A stretch of DNA of 18,777 bases from an uncultured Prevotella sp. (GTDB lineage: Bacteria > Bacteroidota > Bacteroidia > Bacteroidales > Bacteroidaceae), in assembly GCA_900554835.1 (NCBI GenBank), contig USJD01000056.1:1-18777 (forward strand). The letters are read 5' to 3'. The translations under genes and the position numbers were made by a program. Positions 6,910 through 15,009 of the stretch are shown piece after piece; the first letter of the stretch is position 1, and every line of letters begins with the position of its first letter. The notes beneath the pieces are model-generated. The model had not been told where the DNA came from. It saw only the letters and a program-made list of their open reading frames with translations, and did not search any database.

Positions 6910-7434
6910 TTAAGCCAACATACGTTTCATATATTTCCTAACTTCTTTACGAGCAGCACAAAGACGATTTTCAACCTTTTTATATTTAACATCCAACTTG
7001 ATTGCAATCTCACTAATCTGCATTCCATCGCATACATTCATTCTGTAAATCTTACGTTGATTTTCACTCAGGCGGGCAATCCCACGCTCAAGGAATTCGT
7101 TAATTTGCTGAACCGAATAGATTGATTCCCCCGTATTAGTACATATCTCAGGAGCAGAAGAGTTCACGAAAAAATGCTCATAATCATACACACATTGACG
7201 ATGACGCCAATAATCACAAATCAAATTCTTAGCAACTGTATATACCAAACAAGGCAAAGTGACAGAAGATATCATTTTGTCCATTTGCAGGAGGCGCAAG
7301 AAGATGTTCTGAACCACATCCTCAGAATCTTCAGCATATTGTAATCTGGAAGAAACGAAAGCCTTCACTTCTTCATAGTGCTGAGAATAATAGTCAGCGA
7401 TCAAATCGGATTTAGATTGAAATTGTTGCATCAT
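6910..7434 (-). CDS. ECF-type RNA polymerase sigma-70 factor
   Basis: A 174-residue sigma factor with the usual two conserved domains. Region 2 spans about residues 10-80, with the core-binding helix DSEDVVQNIFLRLLQ and the -10-recognition segment YTVAKNLICDYWRHR. Region 4 spans about 120-172, with LSENQRKIYRMNVCDGMQIS (in part) followed by a helix-turn-helix EIAIKLDVKYKKVENRL. There is no signal peptide or extra domain, and no FecR-like anti-sigma or SusC/D genes sit beside it, so its stimulus is unknown. Two Met codons open the frame (7432-7434 and 7429-7431), giving nearly the same product. It is transcribed from its own housekeeping-type promoter (7473-7503) and shares a 215-bp divergent intergenic region with htpG. 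Confidence 0.92.
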   Translation of the reverse strand: MMQQFQSKSDLIADYYSQHYEEVKAFVSSRLQYAEDSEDVVQNIFLRLLQMDKMISSVTLPCLVYTVAKNLICDYWRHRQCVYDYEHFFVNSSAPEICTNTGESIYSVQQINEFLERGIARLSENQRKIYRMNVCDGMQISEIAIKLDVKYKKVENRLCAARKEVRKYMKRMLA

Positions 7435-7472
7435 AATTGTGTTGTTTCAAAAAGTTTATCATTAAATATATG

Positions 7473-7503
7473 CAAAGGTAATAAAAAAAACAAAGCAACC
7501 AAA
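7473..7503 (-). promoter_or_regulatory. Bacteroidetes promoter for the ECF sigma gene
   Basis: On the minus strand TTTG (7500-7503) and TACCTTTG (7473-7480, followed by C at 7472) are 19 bp apart. Start of transcription is expected near 7465, about 30 nt before the ATG. Confidence 0.78.
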
Positions 7504-7509
7504 TTTTAC

Positions 7510-7572
7510 AAGAAACAATTTGAGCCAAAAAGTCATAAATGAAACATTTCAGATACAAGAAGAAACATTTTG
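7510..7572. repeat. Repeated GAAACA(A/T)TT motifs upstream of the htpG promoter
   Basis: AAGAAACAATTTG (7510-7522) and AAGAAACATTTTG (7560-7572) differ at one of 13 bases. A third related copy, ATGAAACATTTC, is at 7539-7550. Copies two and three are 21 bp apart, about two helical turns. They may be activator sites for htpG or the divergent sigma gene; this is inference. Confidence 0.5.
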
Positions 7573-7579
7573 TCACTCT

Positions 7580-7596
7580 TTGGCACGCCTTTTGTA
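7580..7596 (+). promoter_or_regulatory. Candidate sigma-54 (RpoN) promoter for htpG
   Basis: The string TTGGCACG-CCTT-TTGTA matches the sigma-54 consensus YTGGCACG-N4-TTGCW at every fixed position except C to T in the -12 element. GG (7582-7583) and the -13/-12 pair (7594-7595) are exactly 12 bp apart. Transcription would start near 7607, giving a 43-nt leader before the htpG ATG. No sigma-70-type TAnnTTTG box with a matching -33 was found here on the + strand. Confidence 0.6.
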
Positions 7597-7649
7597 AGTG
7601 GCAAAGACAAAACATATGAATAGTAAATTCAAAATTAAAACATATAATT

Positions 7650-9707
7650 ATGGCACAAAAAGGTAATATTGGAGTAACGACAGAGAATATTTTTCCTGTC
7701 ATCAAGAAGTTTCTTTATTCAGACCATGACATCTTCCTCCGCGAGATGGTGTCAAACGCAGTAGATGCCACACAAAAATTGAAAACACTTGCTGCTCAAG
7801 GTGATTTCAAGGGAGAAATTGGAGACACGACTGTAAGAGTTTCTCTTGACGAGAATGCTGGTACATTGACTTTCAGCGACCATGGTATCGGAATGACAGA
7901 AGAGGAAATAGATAAATACATCAATCAAATAGCTTTTTCAGGTGTTACAGACTTCCTTGACAAATACAAGGAGAATGCCAATGCCATCATTGGTCACTTC
8001 GGACTCGGTTTCTATTCTTCTTTCATGGTTTCCAACAAGGTGGAAATCATTACCAAGAGCTACAAAGAAGGCTCAAAAGCTGTAAAATGGAGTTGCGATG
8101 GTTCTCCTGCATTCGAAATTGAAGATGCAGAAAAGAGCGAAAGAGGTACTGATATTATCCTCCACATAGCAGATGATTGCAAGGAATTCCTTCAGAAGAA
8201 CAAGATTCAGGAATTGCTGAACAAGTACTGCAAGTTCATGGCTGTACCTGTAGCATTCGGAAAGAAAACTGAATGGAAGGATGGAAAAAATGTAGAAACA
8301 GAGGAAGATAACATTATTAATAATGTAGAACCTTTATGGACTAAAGCTCCAAGCTCATTGAAAGATGAGGACTACAAGAATTTCTATCGTACCCTCTATC
8401 CTATGTCTGACGAACCTCTGTTCTGGATTCACCTGAATGTAGATTTCCCATTCAATCTGACTGGTATTCTCTACTTCCCACGTATCAAGAACAGTATCGA
8501 CATGCAACGCAATAAGATACAGTTGTATTGCAACCAGGTATTTGTGACAGACCAAGTCGAGGGTATCGTACCAGAGTTCCTCACCTTGCTTCATGGTGTC
8601 ATCGATTCACCAGACATTCCATTGAACGTAAGCCGCAGTTACTTACAGAGCGATAGCAACGTCAAGAAGATTTCTACCTACATCACCAAGAAAGTAGCAG
8701 ATCGTCTGAATTCTATATTCAAGGAAAACCGCAAGGAATACGAAGAAAAATGGGATGACCTCAAGATATTCATCAACTACGGCATGTTGTCTAAGGAAGA
8801 TTTCTATGATAGAGCTAAAGACTTCGCCTTGTTTAAGGACGTAGATGGTAAGTACTTTACATTTGACGAATATAAAACCGTCATCAAGGACAACCAGACT
8901 GACAAGGAAGGCAACTTGATTTACCTCTATGCCAACAACAAAGAGGAGCAATACTCATATATCGAGGCAGCAAAGGACAAGGGATATTCTGTACTCTTGA
9001 TGAATGGACAGTTGGATACCCCAATGGTGAATATGCTTGAACAAAAGTTTGAGAAATCTCGTTTTGTTCGCGTTGATTCTGATACAATCGAGCGCCTTAT
9101 CGTGAAAGAAGATGCCAAAAAGACAGACCTCAACCGCGAGCAGACCGACAATCTGACACAAGTATTCCGTTCACAACTTCCTAAGATAGAAAAAACGGAA
9201 TTCACAGTTGAAGTACAAGCTTTGGGTGAGAACAGCAAACCAGTAGTCATCACACAAAACGAGTGGATGCGCAGAATGAAGACCATGAGTCAGTTCCAGC
9301 AAGGTATGAACTTCTATGGTGAGATGCCAGACAGCTACACCATCATCTTGAACTCAGATCATACTCTGATAAAGAATGTACTGACAGATTCTGAAAGCAA
9401 TACTGCAGAAGCACTCAAACCAATCTTGGCAGAGATTAAGGGTCAGGAAGCTCGTTTGGCAGTTCTTCATCAGGAACAGACCAAGAAAAAGCCAGAGGAG
9501 ATTACCCAGCAGGAAAAGGATGATGTTCATCAAACCGAAAAGACTATCAGCGATGAAAAGGGCAAGCGCGATGAGATCATTGGCAATTACGCCAAGAACA
9601 ACAATATCGTACATCAACTGATCGACCTTGCTTTGCTGCAAAACGGTATGCTGAAGGGCGCAGGTCTCGAAGCATTCTTGAAACGCAGCGTTGATATGAT
9701 CAAATAA
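7650..9707 (+). CDS. htpG: Molecular chaperone HtpG (Hsp90)
   Basis: A 685-residue cytosolic Hsp90. The N-terminal GHKL ATPase is complete: FLREMVSNAVDA (residues 29-40, catalytic E32 and Mg-binding N36), FSDHGIGM, and the ATP lid with GHFGLGFYSSFMV. The middle domain carries the conserved PLFWIHLNVDFPFNLTGILY region (in part) and the QLYCNQVFVTD and NVSRSYLQ motifs, including the Arg used in hydrolysis. The C-terminal dimerisation domain ends LLQNGMLKGAGLEAFLKRSV. The last third includes a long charged segment (EQTKKKPEEITQQEKDD), making it somewhat longer than E. coli HtpG (624); Bacteroidetes versions are generally this size. The ATG at 7650 gives the standard start. It has its own upstream control region, with a candidate sigma-54 promoter, and its own terminator. 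Confidence 0.98.
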   Translation: MAQKGNIGVTTENIFPVIKKFLYSDHDIFLREMVSNAVDATQKLKTLAAQGDFKGEIGDTTVRVSLDENAGTLTFSDHGIGMTEEEIDKYINQIAFSGVTDFLDKYKENANAIIGHFGLGFYSSFMVSNKVEIITKSYKEGSKAVKWSCDGSPAFEIEDAEKSERGTDIILHIADDCKEFLQKNKIQELLNKYCKFMAVPVAFGKKTEWKDGKNVETEEDNIINNVEPLWTKAPSSLKDEDYKNFYRTLYPMSDEPLFWIHLNVDFPFNLTGILYFPRIKNSIDMQRNKIQLYCNQVFVTDQVEGIVPEFLTLLHGVIDSPDIPLNVSRSYLQSDSNVKKISTYITKKVADRLNSIFKENRKEYEEKWDDLKIFINYGMLSKEDFYDRAKDFALFKDVDGKYFTFDEYKTVIKDNQTDKEGNLIYLYANNKEEQYSYIEAAKDKGYSVLLMNGQLDTPMVNMLEQKFEKSRFVRVDSDTIERLIVKEDAKKTDLNREQTDNLTQVFRSQLPKIEKTEFTVEVQALGENSKPVVITQNEWMRRMKTMSQFQQGMNFYGEMPDSYTIILNSDHTLIKNVLTDSESNTAEALKPILAEIKGQEARLAVLHQEQTKKKPEEITQQEKDDVHQTEKTISDEKGKRDEIIGNYAKNNNIVHQLIDLALLQNGMLKGAGLEAFLKRSVDMIK

Positions 9708-9737
9708 TAGATTATTCCAACCGAATATTATAAAACA

Positions 9738-9786
9738 ATTCCCCTCCCGGAAAGACTATCAAATGCTTTCCTGGAGGGGATTTTTA
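9738..9786 (+). terminator. Intrinsic terminator of htpG
   Basis: CCCCTCCCGGAAAG (9741-9754) pairs with CTTTCCTGGAGGGG (9766-9779) with one C/T mismatch, and is followed by ATTTTTAT. Confidence 0.93.
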
Positions 9787-9844
9787 TGTTCACAAAACAG
9801 AATCATGGATTACAAATTCAAGGAATAAAGGGAAACAGCACCGA

Positions 9845-10042
9845 TAAACAAGTCATTTAACACCAGTAAACAAGTCATTTTGCAACAGTAAACAAGTCAG
9901 ATAGCAACAGTAAACAAGTCAGATAGCAACAGTAAACAAGTCATTTAGCATCAGCAAACAAGTCATTTAGCAACAGTAAACAAGTCAGATAGCACTGGTA
10001 AACAAGTCAGATAGGATCAGTAAACAAGTCAGATGGCAACAG
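9845..10042. repeat. Nine-copy 22-bp tandem repeat array
   Basis: Nine contiguous 22-bp units start at 9845, 9867, 9889, 9911, 9933, 9955, 9977, 9999 and 10021. The first 11 bases (TAAACAAGTCA) are invariant except for one T to C at 9955. The rest varies around GATAGCAACAG or TTTAGCAACAG. Units 1-2 and 5-6 carry TTT after the core; units 3-4 and 7-9 carry GAT, suggesting duplication of a four-unit block. A decayed partial unit may precede it (CAGCACCGA, 9836-9844). The period is not a multiple of three and stops occur in all frames, so it is non-coding. It lies between the htpG terminator and the tRNA-Ser promoter. No spacers of CRISPR type are present. Confidence 0.95.
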
Positions 10043-10164
10043 TATCTCCGAAAAATACCACCCCTTCATCTTTTACAATATTATCCGAAACACCAATTAA
10101 ACTTGCTTATTGAATTAATATCAAAGAAACTGAGGTTAATATTGTTAAAAAATACGTCATAAAT

Positions 10165-10195
10165 TTTGCTATAACATCAAAAAACACTATCTTTG
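10165..10195 (+). promoter_or_regulatory. Bacteroidetes promoter for tRNA-Ser
   Basis: TTTG (10165-10168) and TATCTTTG (10188-10195) are 19 bp apart, an exact match to the -33/-7 pattern. Transcription would start near 10202, giving a precursor leader of about 54 nt. The 10043-10164 stretch before it is AT-rich with no gene. Confidence 0.85.
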
Positions 10196-10255
10196 CAATG
10201 TTTAAAGGTAAGTATGAATATATATCATGCAATTCATGCTAAATTACCTGAGAAT

Positions 10256-10344
10256 GGAAGATTGGCAGAGTGACCGAATGCGCTGGACTCGAAATCCGGT
10301 ATACCCTTTACAGGGTATCGGGGGTTTGAATCCCTCATCTTCCG
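10256..10344 (+). tRNA. tRNA-Ser (anticodon CGA)
   Basis: The acceptor stem GGAAGAT (10256-10262) pairs with ATCTTCC (10337-10343), with discriminator G at 10344. The anticodon loop CTCGAAA, closed by GGA/TCC, gives CGA, which reads UCG. A long variable arm (TACCCTTTACAGGGTA) is the class II hallmark of serine tRNAs. The T arm has loop TTTGAAT. The 3' CCA is not encoded and must be added after transcription. Confidence 0.96.
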
Positions 10345-10415
10345 CACATATCATTTATAAACCATTCTGTTTTCGCCATTTACCGAGCGGAAAAGATTCT
10401 AAAAACAAAATGATC

Positions 10416-11294
10416 ATGAAGAAAGTATTTTTTACAATATTCATGTTCCTCCCTCTAATGATGTCAGCACAGACCGTATTGACACCAGAACAGAAGTTGG
10501 AGCAGGCTCAAAAGCAACTGGAAGAAGCCAAGAAAGCTGTTGAAGAAGCAAAAGCTGCTGCTGAAAAGGCGAAAGGTACAGATAAAAAACTGGAACCATC
10601 CATTGCAAACGAGCCAGCATCTACTACGATTAATGGTAAAACTATCGTAGTCAAAAATCAGCAAAAGAATACAGAAAGCAACAATACTCCTTCAGAGACA
10701 AACCAAGGTTGGATTGTCCCTAAAGTAGAAAAGTGCACTGAAGTTGCCAAGAAAACGGTTACAAAGAATGGTGTTACACTGAAAGATGACCCGAAGTATT
10801 TGGAGGGCGCAATACCTACTGATGAAAATGGTAAAATCGAATTTACCATGCAAACAGATGCTAACGGGAAATCTGCAAAACAGATTTATGATCTTGTGTA
10901 CAATTACTTCAGCAGTTTAACACAAGACAAAAATAATATAGCAAGCAGAGTTGCACTTGTCAATCCAAAAGAGAACATCATAGCAAATACTATGGATGAA
11001 TGGCTTGTTTTCAGCCAATCATTCCTTTCACTTGACCGAACAGAATTCAGATATCAGTTGGTTGCTCAAATTGCAGATAACTCTTTGACCGTTACTTTGT
11101 CAAAAATCATCTATAATTACGAAGAAGGACGCTCTACCGGTTTTAAGGAACCAGCAGAAAATGTAATTTCTGATCGCTATGCACTCAATAAGAAAAAGAA
11201 TGGCTTAGCACGCATCTTTGGCAAATTCCGCAAAGGAACTATTGACCGTAAAGATCAGATATTCAGCGATATAAAAGCATTAGTTAAAATTTAA
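10416..11294 (+). CDS. Secreted DUF4468 domain protein
   Basis: A 292-residue predicted periplasmic or surface protein of unknown function. The longer upstream frame runs through the tRNA gene, so translation must begin at 10416 (MKKVFF) or two codons earlier at 10410 (MIMKK). The first gives a clean signal peptide with a likely cut after MSA (about residue 18). An Ala/Lys/Glu coiled coil follows (about 24-54), then a low-complexity linker. A DUF4468 domain lies at about 135-235 (KIEFTMQTDANGKSAKQIYD, in part, through IADNSLTVTLSKIIYNYEEG), a mixed alpha/beta module common in Bacteroidetes and often repeated in secreted proteins. The C-terminus is basic. The start lies 72 bp after tRNA-Ser with no convincing promoter or terminator between, so it may be read through from the tRNA promoter. 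Confidence 0.82.
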   Translation: MKKVFFTIFMFLPLMMSAQTVLTPEQKLEQAQKQLEEAKKAVEEAKAAAEKAKGTDKKLEPSIANEPASTTINGKTIVVKNQQKNTESNNTPSETNQGWIVPKVEKCTEVAKKTVTKNGVTLKDDPKYLEGAIPTDENGKIEFTMQTDANGKSAKQIYDLVYNYFSSLTQDKNNIASRVALVNPKENIIANTMDEWLVFSQSFLSLDRTEFRYQLVAQIADNSLTVTLSKIIYNYEEGRSTGFKEPAENVISDRYALNKKKNGLARIFGKFRKGTIDRKDQIFSDIKALVKI

Positions 11295-11325
11295 CTTTCA
11301 AGTTGTTTAATACAATTCATTCAAA

Positions 11326-11622
11326 ATGCAAGAAGATAACAAGATACAGGATACAGTAAATACTGAATCCAACGAGAATAACGAAACTAAGACATCTTAT
11401 GCCGTCAGACCCCAACATCGCCAGCGACGACTCATTGACTATGATGGCAGAGACAAGATGCTGAAAGTTCGAAACAAGCTTAATATTGCATTCATGCTTT
11501 TGGCTGTCATCGGACTCATTCTTTGGACTCAAACAGAATATCAAACTGCAAGTACCATTGTACTGATTATAGGAGTTGTTCTTAAAATTATTGAAGTCTG
11601 TCTCAGGCTATTTAAGAAATAA
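11326..11622 (+). CDS. Small two-helix membrane protein, function unknown
   Basis: A 98-residue ORF starting 31 bp after the DUF4468 gene on the same strand. The first half is polar (Asn/Glu/Thr then Arg/Gln/His-rich, RPQHRQRRLIDYDGRDKM). The second half has two hydrophobic helices (about 53-67, IAFMLLAVIGLILW, and about 73-92, TASTIVLIIGVVLKIIEVCL) joined by a short loop and ends in basic residues. Both termini are predicted to be cytoplasmic. The spacing suggests co-transcription with DUF4468. I do not recognise a named family; the Y-D-G-R-D-K-M stretch before the first helix looks conserved but I cannot check. Confidence 0.72.
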   Translation: MQEDNKIQDTVNTESNENNETKTSYAVRPQHRQRRLIDYDGRDKMLKVRNKLNIAFMLLAVIGLILWTQTEYQTASTIVLIIGVVLKIIEVCLRLFKK

Positions 11623-11624
11623 CA

Positions 11625-11656
11625 TTTGAGATTTTAAGAAATGATATTAGGTTTTG
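11625..11656 (+). promoter_or_regulatory. Possible promoter for the porin-menA-HD operon
   Basis: TTTG (11625-11628) and TAGGTTTT (11648-11655) are 19 bp apart, one mismatch from the TAnnTTTG -7 box. Start of transcription would be near 11663, about 50 nt before the porin start. Confidence 0.4.
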
Positions 11657-11713
11657 TCTGTTCAAGAATCGAATCATGAGAAAACCATATATATAGGAAT
11701 AAGAAAGTAGTAA

Positions 11714-14074
11714 ATGAATACCTACATAATGAATAAAATATTCACTACAATGCTATTTTGTGCTGCAACTACCTCGGTTGCAGCACAAACTGATTTTAAT
11801 TCAATCAATGAAGATGGAGATTTCCGCCCAGCTTCCGAAAGAAGAATAAGTACAGATTCACTCGGCTCCAATCAGGAAATTCCTAAAGGAATTAAGGTTT
11901 GGACGGTAGATGAAAGATTCGGCGACCAGCAAGATGCTGTTGTAGATACACTTCAGCATATGTACATGAATACGACTTTCACAGAAGGACTTCGCGGAGA
12001 ATACAACACCTTAGGTAACATGGGCTCTCCGAGAATAGGACGTATTTTCATTGATCGCAGAAATACTCAGGGACAATTCCTTTTCACAGAACCTTATTCA
12101 TATTTCAATACGCCCGTCAGTGATTTTCATTTCACCAACACATACTCACCAATAACCAACATCACACTCAATTCATGTGGTGACCGCACGAATGGTGAGG
12201 ACGATTTCCATGCCATCTTTGCTGTCAATGCCAATAAGCGATTGGGAGCAGGATTCAAATTCGACTACAAATACGGACGTGGTTACTATAATGCACAAAG
12301 TACCAGTCATTTCAAATATACCATGTGGGCTTCCTATATTGGTGACCAATATCAGGCACATTTACTTCTTAGTACTCTCCACCAGAAGGTGACAGAGAAT
12401 GGAGGTATTACAGATGATGACTATATCAAGCACCCGGAAATTTTCGAAGAAACATTTACGGAAAACGAGATTCCAACTGTTTTAGAGAAGAACTGGAACA
12501 GAAACGACAATCAGCATATCTTCTTATCCCATCGCTATAGCTTAGGTTTCAAACGCAAAGTAAAAATGACAGAAGAAGAAATCAAGGCCAAGAAATTCGC
12601 TATGGAGTCTGCAAAAGATAATGCTGAAAGCGAAGCTAAAGAAGAAGCTATAAAAAAGGCGAAAGAAACCGGAAAGAAATTTAACGAGAAGGAATTTGAT
12701 AAAGCTCAACAAGCCAAATATTCCGGAAGACCAGAAGGTGCTAAAATTGCAGGCAACGAACCTGCCCAGGAAGCTAATGCTGGCTCTTTGAAAACAGATA
12801 CTACCAGAATAGCAGTCAACGGTAAAGCTGCTGCTGATAGCTTATTGGCCATCCAAAAGAAGGCCAAGGAAGACTCTTTGTTCTATAAAACTGAGTTCGT
12901 ACCAGTCACCAGCTTTATCCATACACTCAAGTTTGACAACTACAAGCGTATATACACTGCTTATCAGACCCCTACGAACTTTTACTTAAACGAATACTAC
13001 AATGCGGGTAAGTTGGCAGGAGACTCTATATACGACAAGACCCGCCATTGGGAAATGAAGAATACCTTTGCTTTAGCTACTTTAGAGGGTTTCAGCAAAT
13101 GGGCCAAAGCTGGCATCAAAGCTTTTGCAAGTTACGACATGCGCCACTTCGACTTGCCTACAATGGAGGGCGGTATAGAAAAATATAATGAACATACACT
13201 TAGTATTGGAGGTCAACTCAGTAAAAAACAAGGAAAGCTATTACATTATAATGCCATTGCGGAAATAGGTATCGCAGGCGAAGATGCGGGTACTTTGGCT
13301 GTAGATGGAAATCTGGATGTAAATATTCCTTTCCTTGGAGATACACTTTCGATTATTGGAGATGCATTCTTCCATCGCGAGAATCCATCTTTTTACTATA
13401 GAAAATATCATTCCCGACACCTCTGGTGGGAAAACGATCTCGACAAGATCATTCATACCCGCATCATGGGAACATTAAGATTCAATAAGACTCGCACTTC
13501 GTTACGTGTTGCCGTTGACGAAATCAAGAATTATACTTATTTGAGTCAGAGTTATACCATTACCGATGAAGGTTTGAGAACTGGCGTTACAGTAACTCCT
13601 ATGCAGAGTTCCAGTCCTATCAATTTGCTTACTGCACAATTAAAACAGGACTTTAAGTTGGGCATACTGAATTGGGAAAACGTAGTCACATACCAGCATT
13701 CAAGCAAAGAAGAAGTAGTACCGGTACCAGACTTGGACATCTACACCAATTTATATATCAAATTCTCTATCGCAAAAGTTTTGCATATAGACTTAGGTGC
13801 GGATGCCCGATATTTCACGAGCTACACTGCACCCGACTATTCTCCATATATGGGACAGTATGTTGTCCAGGGAAATGGTGATAAGAACGTAAAGGTTGGC
13901 AACTATCCGATAGTCAATGTCTATGCCAATGCATTCATCAAACATACCCGTTTCTTTGTCATGATGAGTCACGTCAATGCCGGACAGGGAGACAGAAATT
14001 ATTTCTTGACACCTCACTACCCTATCAATGGAAGGGTATTCAGATTTGGAGTAAGTTGGAATTTCTTTAACTGA
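11714..14074 (+). CDS. Putative outer-membrane porin (Porin_10-like)
   Basis: A 786-residue predicted outer-membrane beta-barrel. The signal peptide ends VAAQ (cut after about residue 24). Start at 11714 (MNTYIMNKIF) or, equally plausible, 11729 (MNKIF). After a short N-terminal region with WTVDERFGDQQDAVVDTLQH (in part), many alternating aromatic/polar strands follow (SPITNITLN, HAIFAVNANKRLGAGFKFDY), and the chain ends VFRFGVSWNFFN with the aromatic C-terminus recognised by the BAM complex. This matches the Bacteroidetes putative porin family often found next to menA-type genes. A striking insertion of about 105 Lys/Glu/Ala-rich residues (about 285-391) interrupts the barrel. Substrate is unknown. 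menA starts 4 bp after its stop, so the genes are almost certainly co-transcribed. Confidence 0.85.
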   Translation: MNTYIMNKIFTTMLFCAATTSVAAQTDFNSINEDGDFRPASERRISTDSLGSNQEIPKGIKVWTVDERFGDQQDAVVDTLQHMYMNTTFTEGLRGEYNTLGNMGSPRIGRIFIDRRNTQGQFLFTEPYSYFNTPVSDFHFTNTYSPITNITLNSCGDRTNGEDDFHAIFAVNANKRLGAGFKFDYKYGRGYYNAQSTSHFKYTMWASYIGDQYQAHLLLSTLHQKVTENGGITDDDYIKHPEIFEETFTENEIPTVLEKNWNRNDNQHIFLSHRYSLGFKRKVKMTEEEIKAKKFAMESAKDNAESEAKEEAIKKAKETGKKFNEKEFDKAQQAKYSGRPEGAKIAGNEPAQEANAGSLKTDTTRIAVNGKAAADSLLAIQKKAKEDSLFYKTEFVPVTSFIHTLKFDNYKRIYTAYQTPTNFYLNEYYNAGKLAGDSIYDKTRHWEMKNTFALATLEGFSKWAKAGIKAFASYDMRHFDLPTMEGGIEKYNEHTLSIGGQLSKKQGKLLHYNAIAEIGIAGEDAGTLAVDGNLDVNIPFLGDTLSIIGDAFFHRENPSFYYRKYHSRHLWWENDLDKIIHTRIMGTLRFNKTRTSLRVAVDEIKNYTYLSQSYTITDEGLRTGVTVTPMQSSSPINLLTAQLKQDFKLGILNWENVVTYQHSSKEEVVPVPDLDIYTNLYIKFSIAKVLHIDLGADARYFTSYTAPDYSPYMGQYVVQGNGDKNVKVGNYPIVNVYANAFIKHTRFFVMMSHVNAGQGDRNYFLTPHYPINGRVFRFGVSWNFFN

Positions 14075-14078
14075 TAAA

Positions 14079-15002
14079 ATGGTAAAAACGAATTCTGTAA
14101 AAGCGTGGCTTTTAGCAACACGCCCCAAGACGCTTTCAGCGGCTGCAGTTCCTGTGATGATAGGAACTGCATTCGCCTGGCGCAATACAAGCGAACATTT
14201 CAATTGGATTCCTGCAATCTTATGTTTGCTGTTTGCATGGATTATGCAGATTGATTCAAATCTTGTCAACGACTATTTTGATTTTAAAAAAGGTAATGAT
14301 GACGAGACGAGATTAGGTCCCAAAAGAGCATGTTCTGAAGGATGGATAACATCCGATGCAATGGTATGGGGAATCCTCATTACAACCCTTTTGGGATGTA
14401 TGACAGGAATACCGCTTATATTATATGGAGGACTGGAAATGGTGATGGTAGGAATAGCATGTGTCGTATTTTGTTTTCTCTACACCACATTATTCAGCTA
14501 CCACGGATTGGGTGATATTTTAGTACTTCTGTTTTTCGGTATCATTCCAGTATGCTGCACATACTACGTCTGTATGCCTCTCCACCAACAAATCCCAACA
14601 GGTGAAGTTATCGCATCATCCATAGCCTGCGGCTTAGCAATAGACGCACTATTGATAGTCAACAATTACAGAGATATTGACAATGACAGGAGCAACGGCA
14701 AGATAACCCTTGCAGTACGTTTGGGAGAAAACAAGACAAGAAGGCTATACGAATCAATAGGATACCTCGCTGCAGGTATCATGATTATCCTCATATTCTT
14801 CGATTTATATCAAATCAATAAGGTAATACCAACATATGCTATATACATTATATATATCATATTACACCGGCAATCCTATAAAGAGATGAAAAGAATCAAC
14901 AAGGGAGCAAAATTAAATCAGGTACTCGGCTTGACTGCCCGTAACATTTTAGTTTTTGGCATCCTATCCGTTGTAGCCATTCTTTCAGTAATACTTATAT
15001 AA
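14079..15002 (+). CDS. menA: 1,4-dihydroxy-2-naphthoate polyprenyltransferase
   Basis: A 307-residue integral membrane prenyltransferase of the UbiA superfamily, attaching a polyprenyl chain to dihydroxynaphthoate in menaquinone synthesis. N-terminal ATRPKTLSAAAVPVMIGTAF is a MenA signature. The first Asp-rich motif is N61-LVNDYFDFKKGND (61-74) and the second is NNYRDIDNDRSNGK (195-208); both bind Mg-diphosphate. Eight or nine hydrophobic helices are visible. Length fits the family (about 300). It starts 4 bp after the porin and ends 7 bp before the HD gene, so all three are in one operon. Menaquinone is the quinone expected in an anaerobic Bacteroidales with fumarate respiration. No missing key residues. 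Confidence 0.95.
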   Translation: MVKTNSVKAWLLATRPKTLSAAAVPVMIGTAFAWRNTSEHFNWIPAILCLLFAWIMQIDSNLVNDYFDFKKGNDDETRLGPKRACSEGWITSDAMVWGILITTLLGCMTGIPLILYGGLEMVMVGIACVVFCFLYTTLFSYHGLGDILVLLFFGIIPVCCTYYVCMPLHQQIPTGEVIASSIACGLAIDALLIVNNYRDIDNDRSNGKITLAVRLGENKTRRLYESIGYLAAGIMIILIFFDLYQINKVIPTYAIYIIYIILHRQSYKEMKRINKGAKLNQVLGLTARNILVFGILSVVAILSVILI

Positions 15003-15009
15003 AAAGCTT

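Noticed and set aside
6910..7434. ECF sigma/anti-sigma polysaccharide utilisation control module
   Set aside because: No FecR-like anti-sigma, SusC or SusD gene is adjacent in the window.
9845..10042. CRISPR array
   Set aside because: Units are contiguous with a 22-bp period, the variable part is only 11 bp and similar among units, and there are no cas genes.
10227..10415. Long N-terminal extension of the DUF4468 protein
   Set aside because: These codons run through the tRNA-Ser gene, and the signal peptide begins at 10416.
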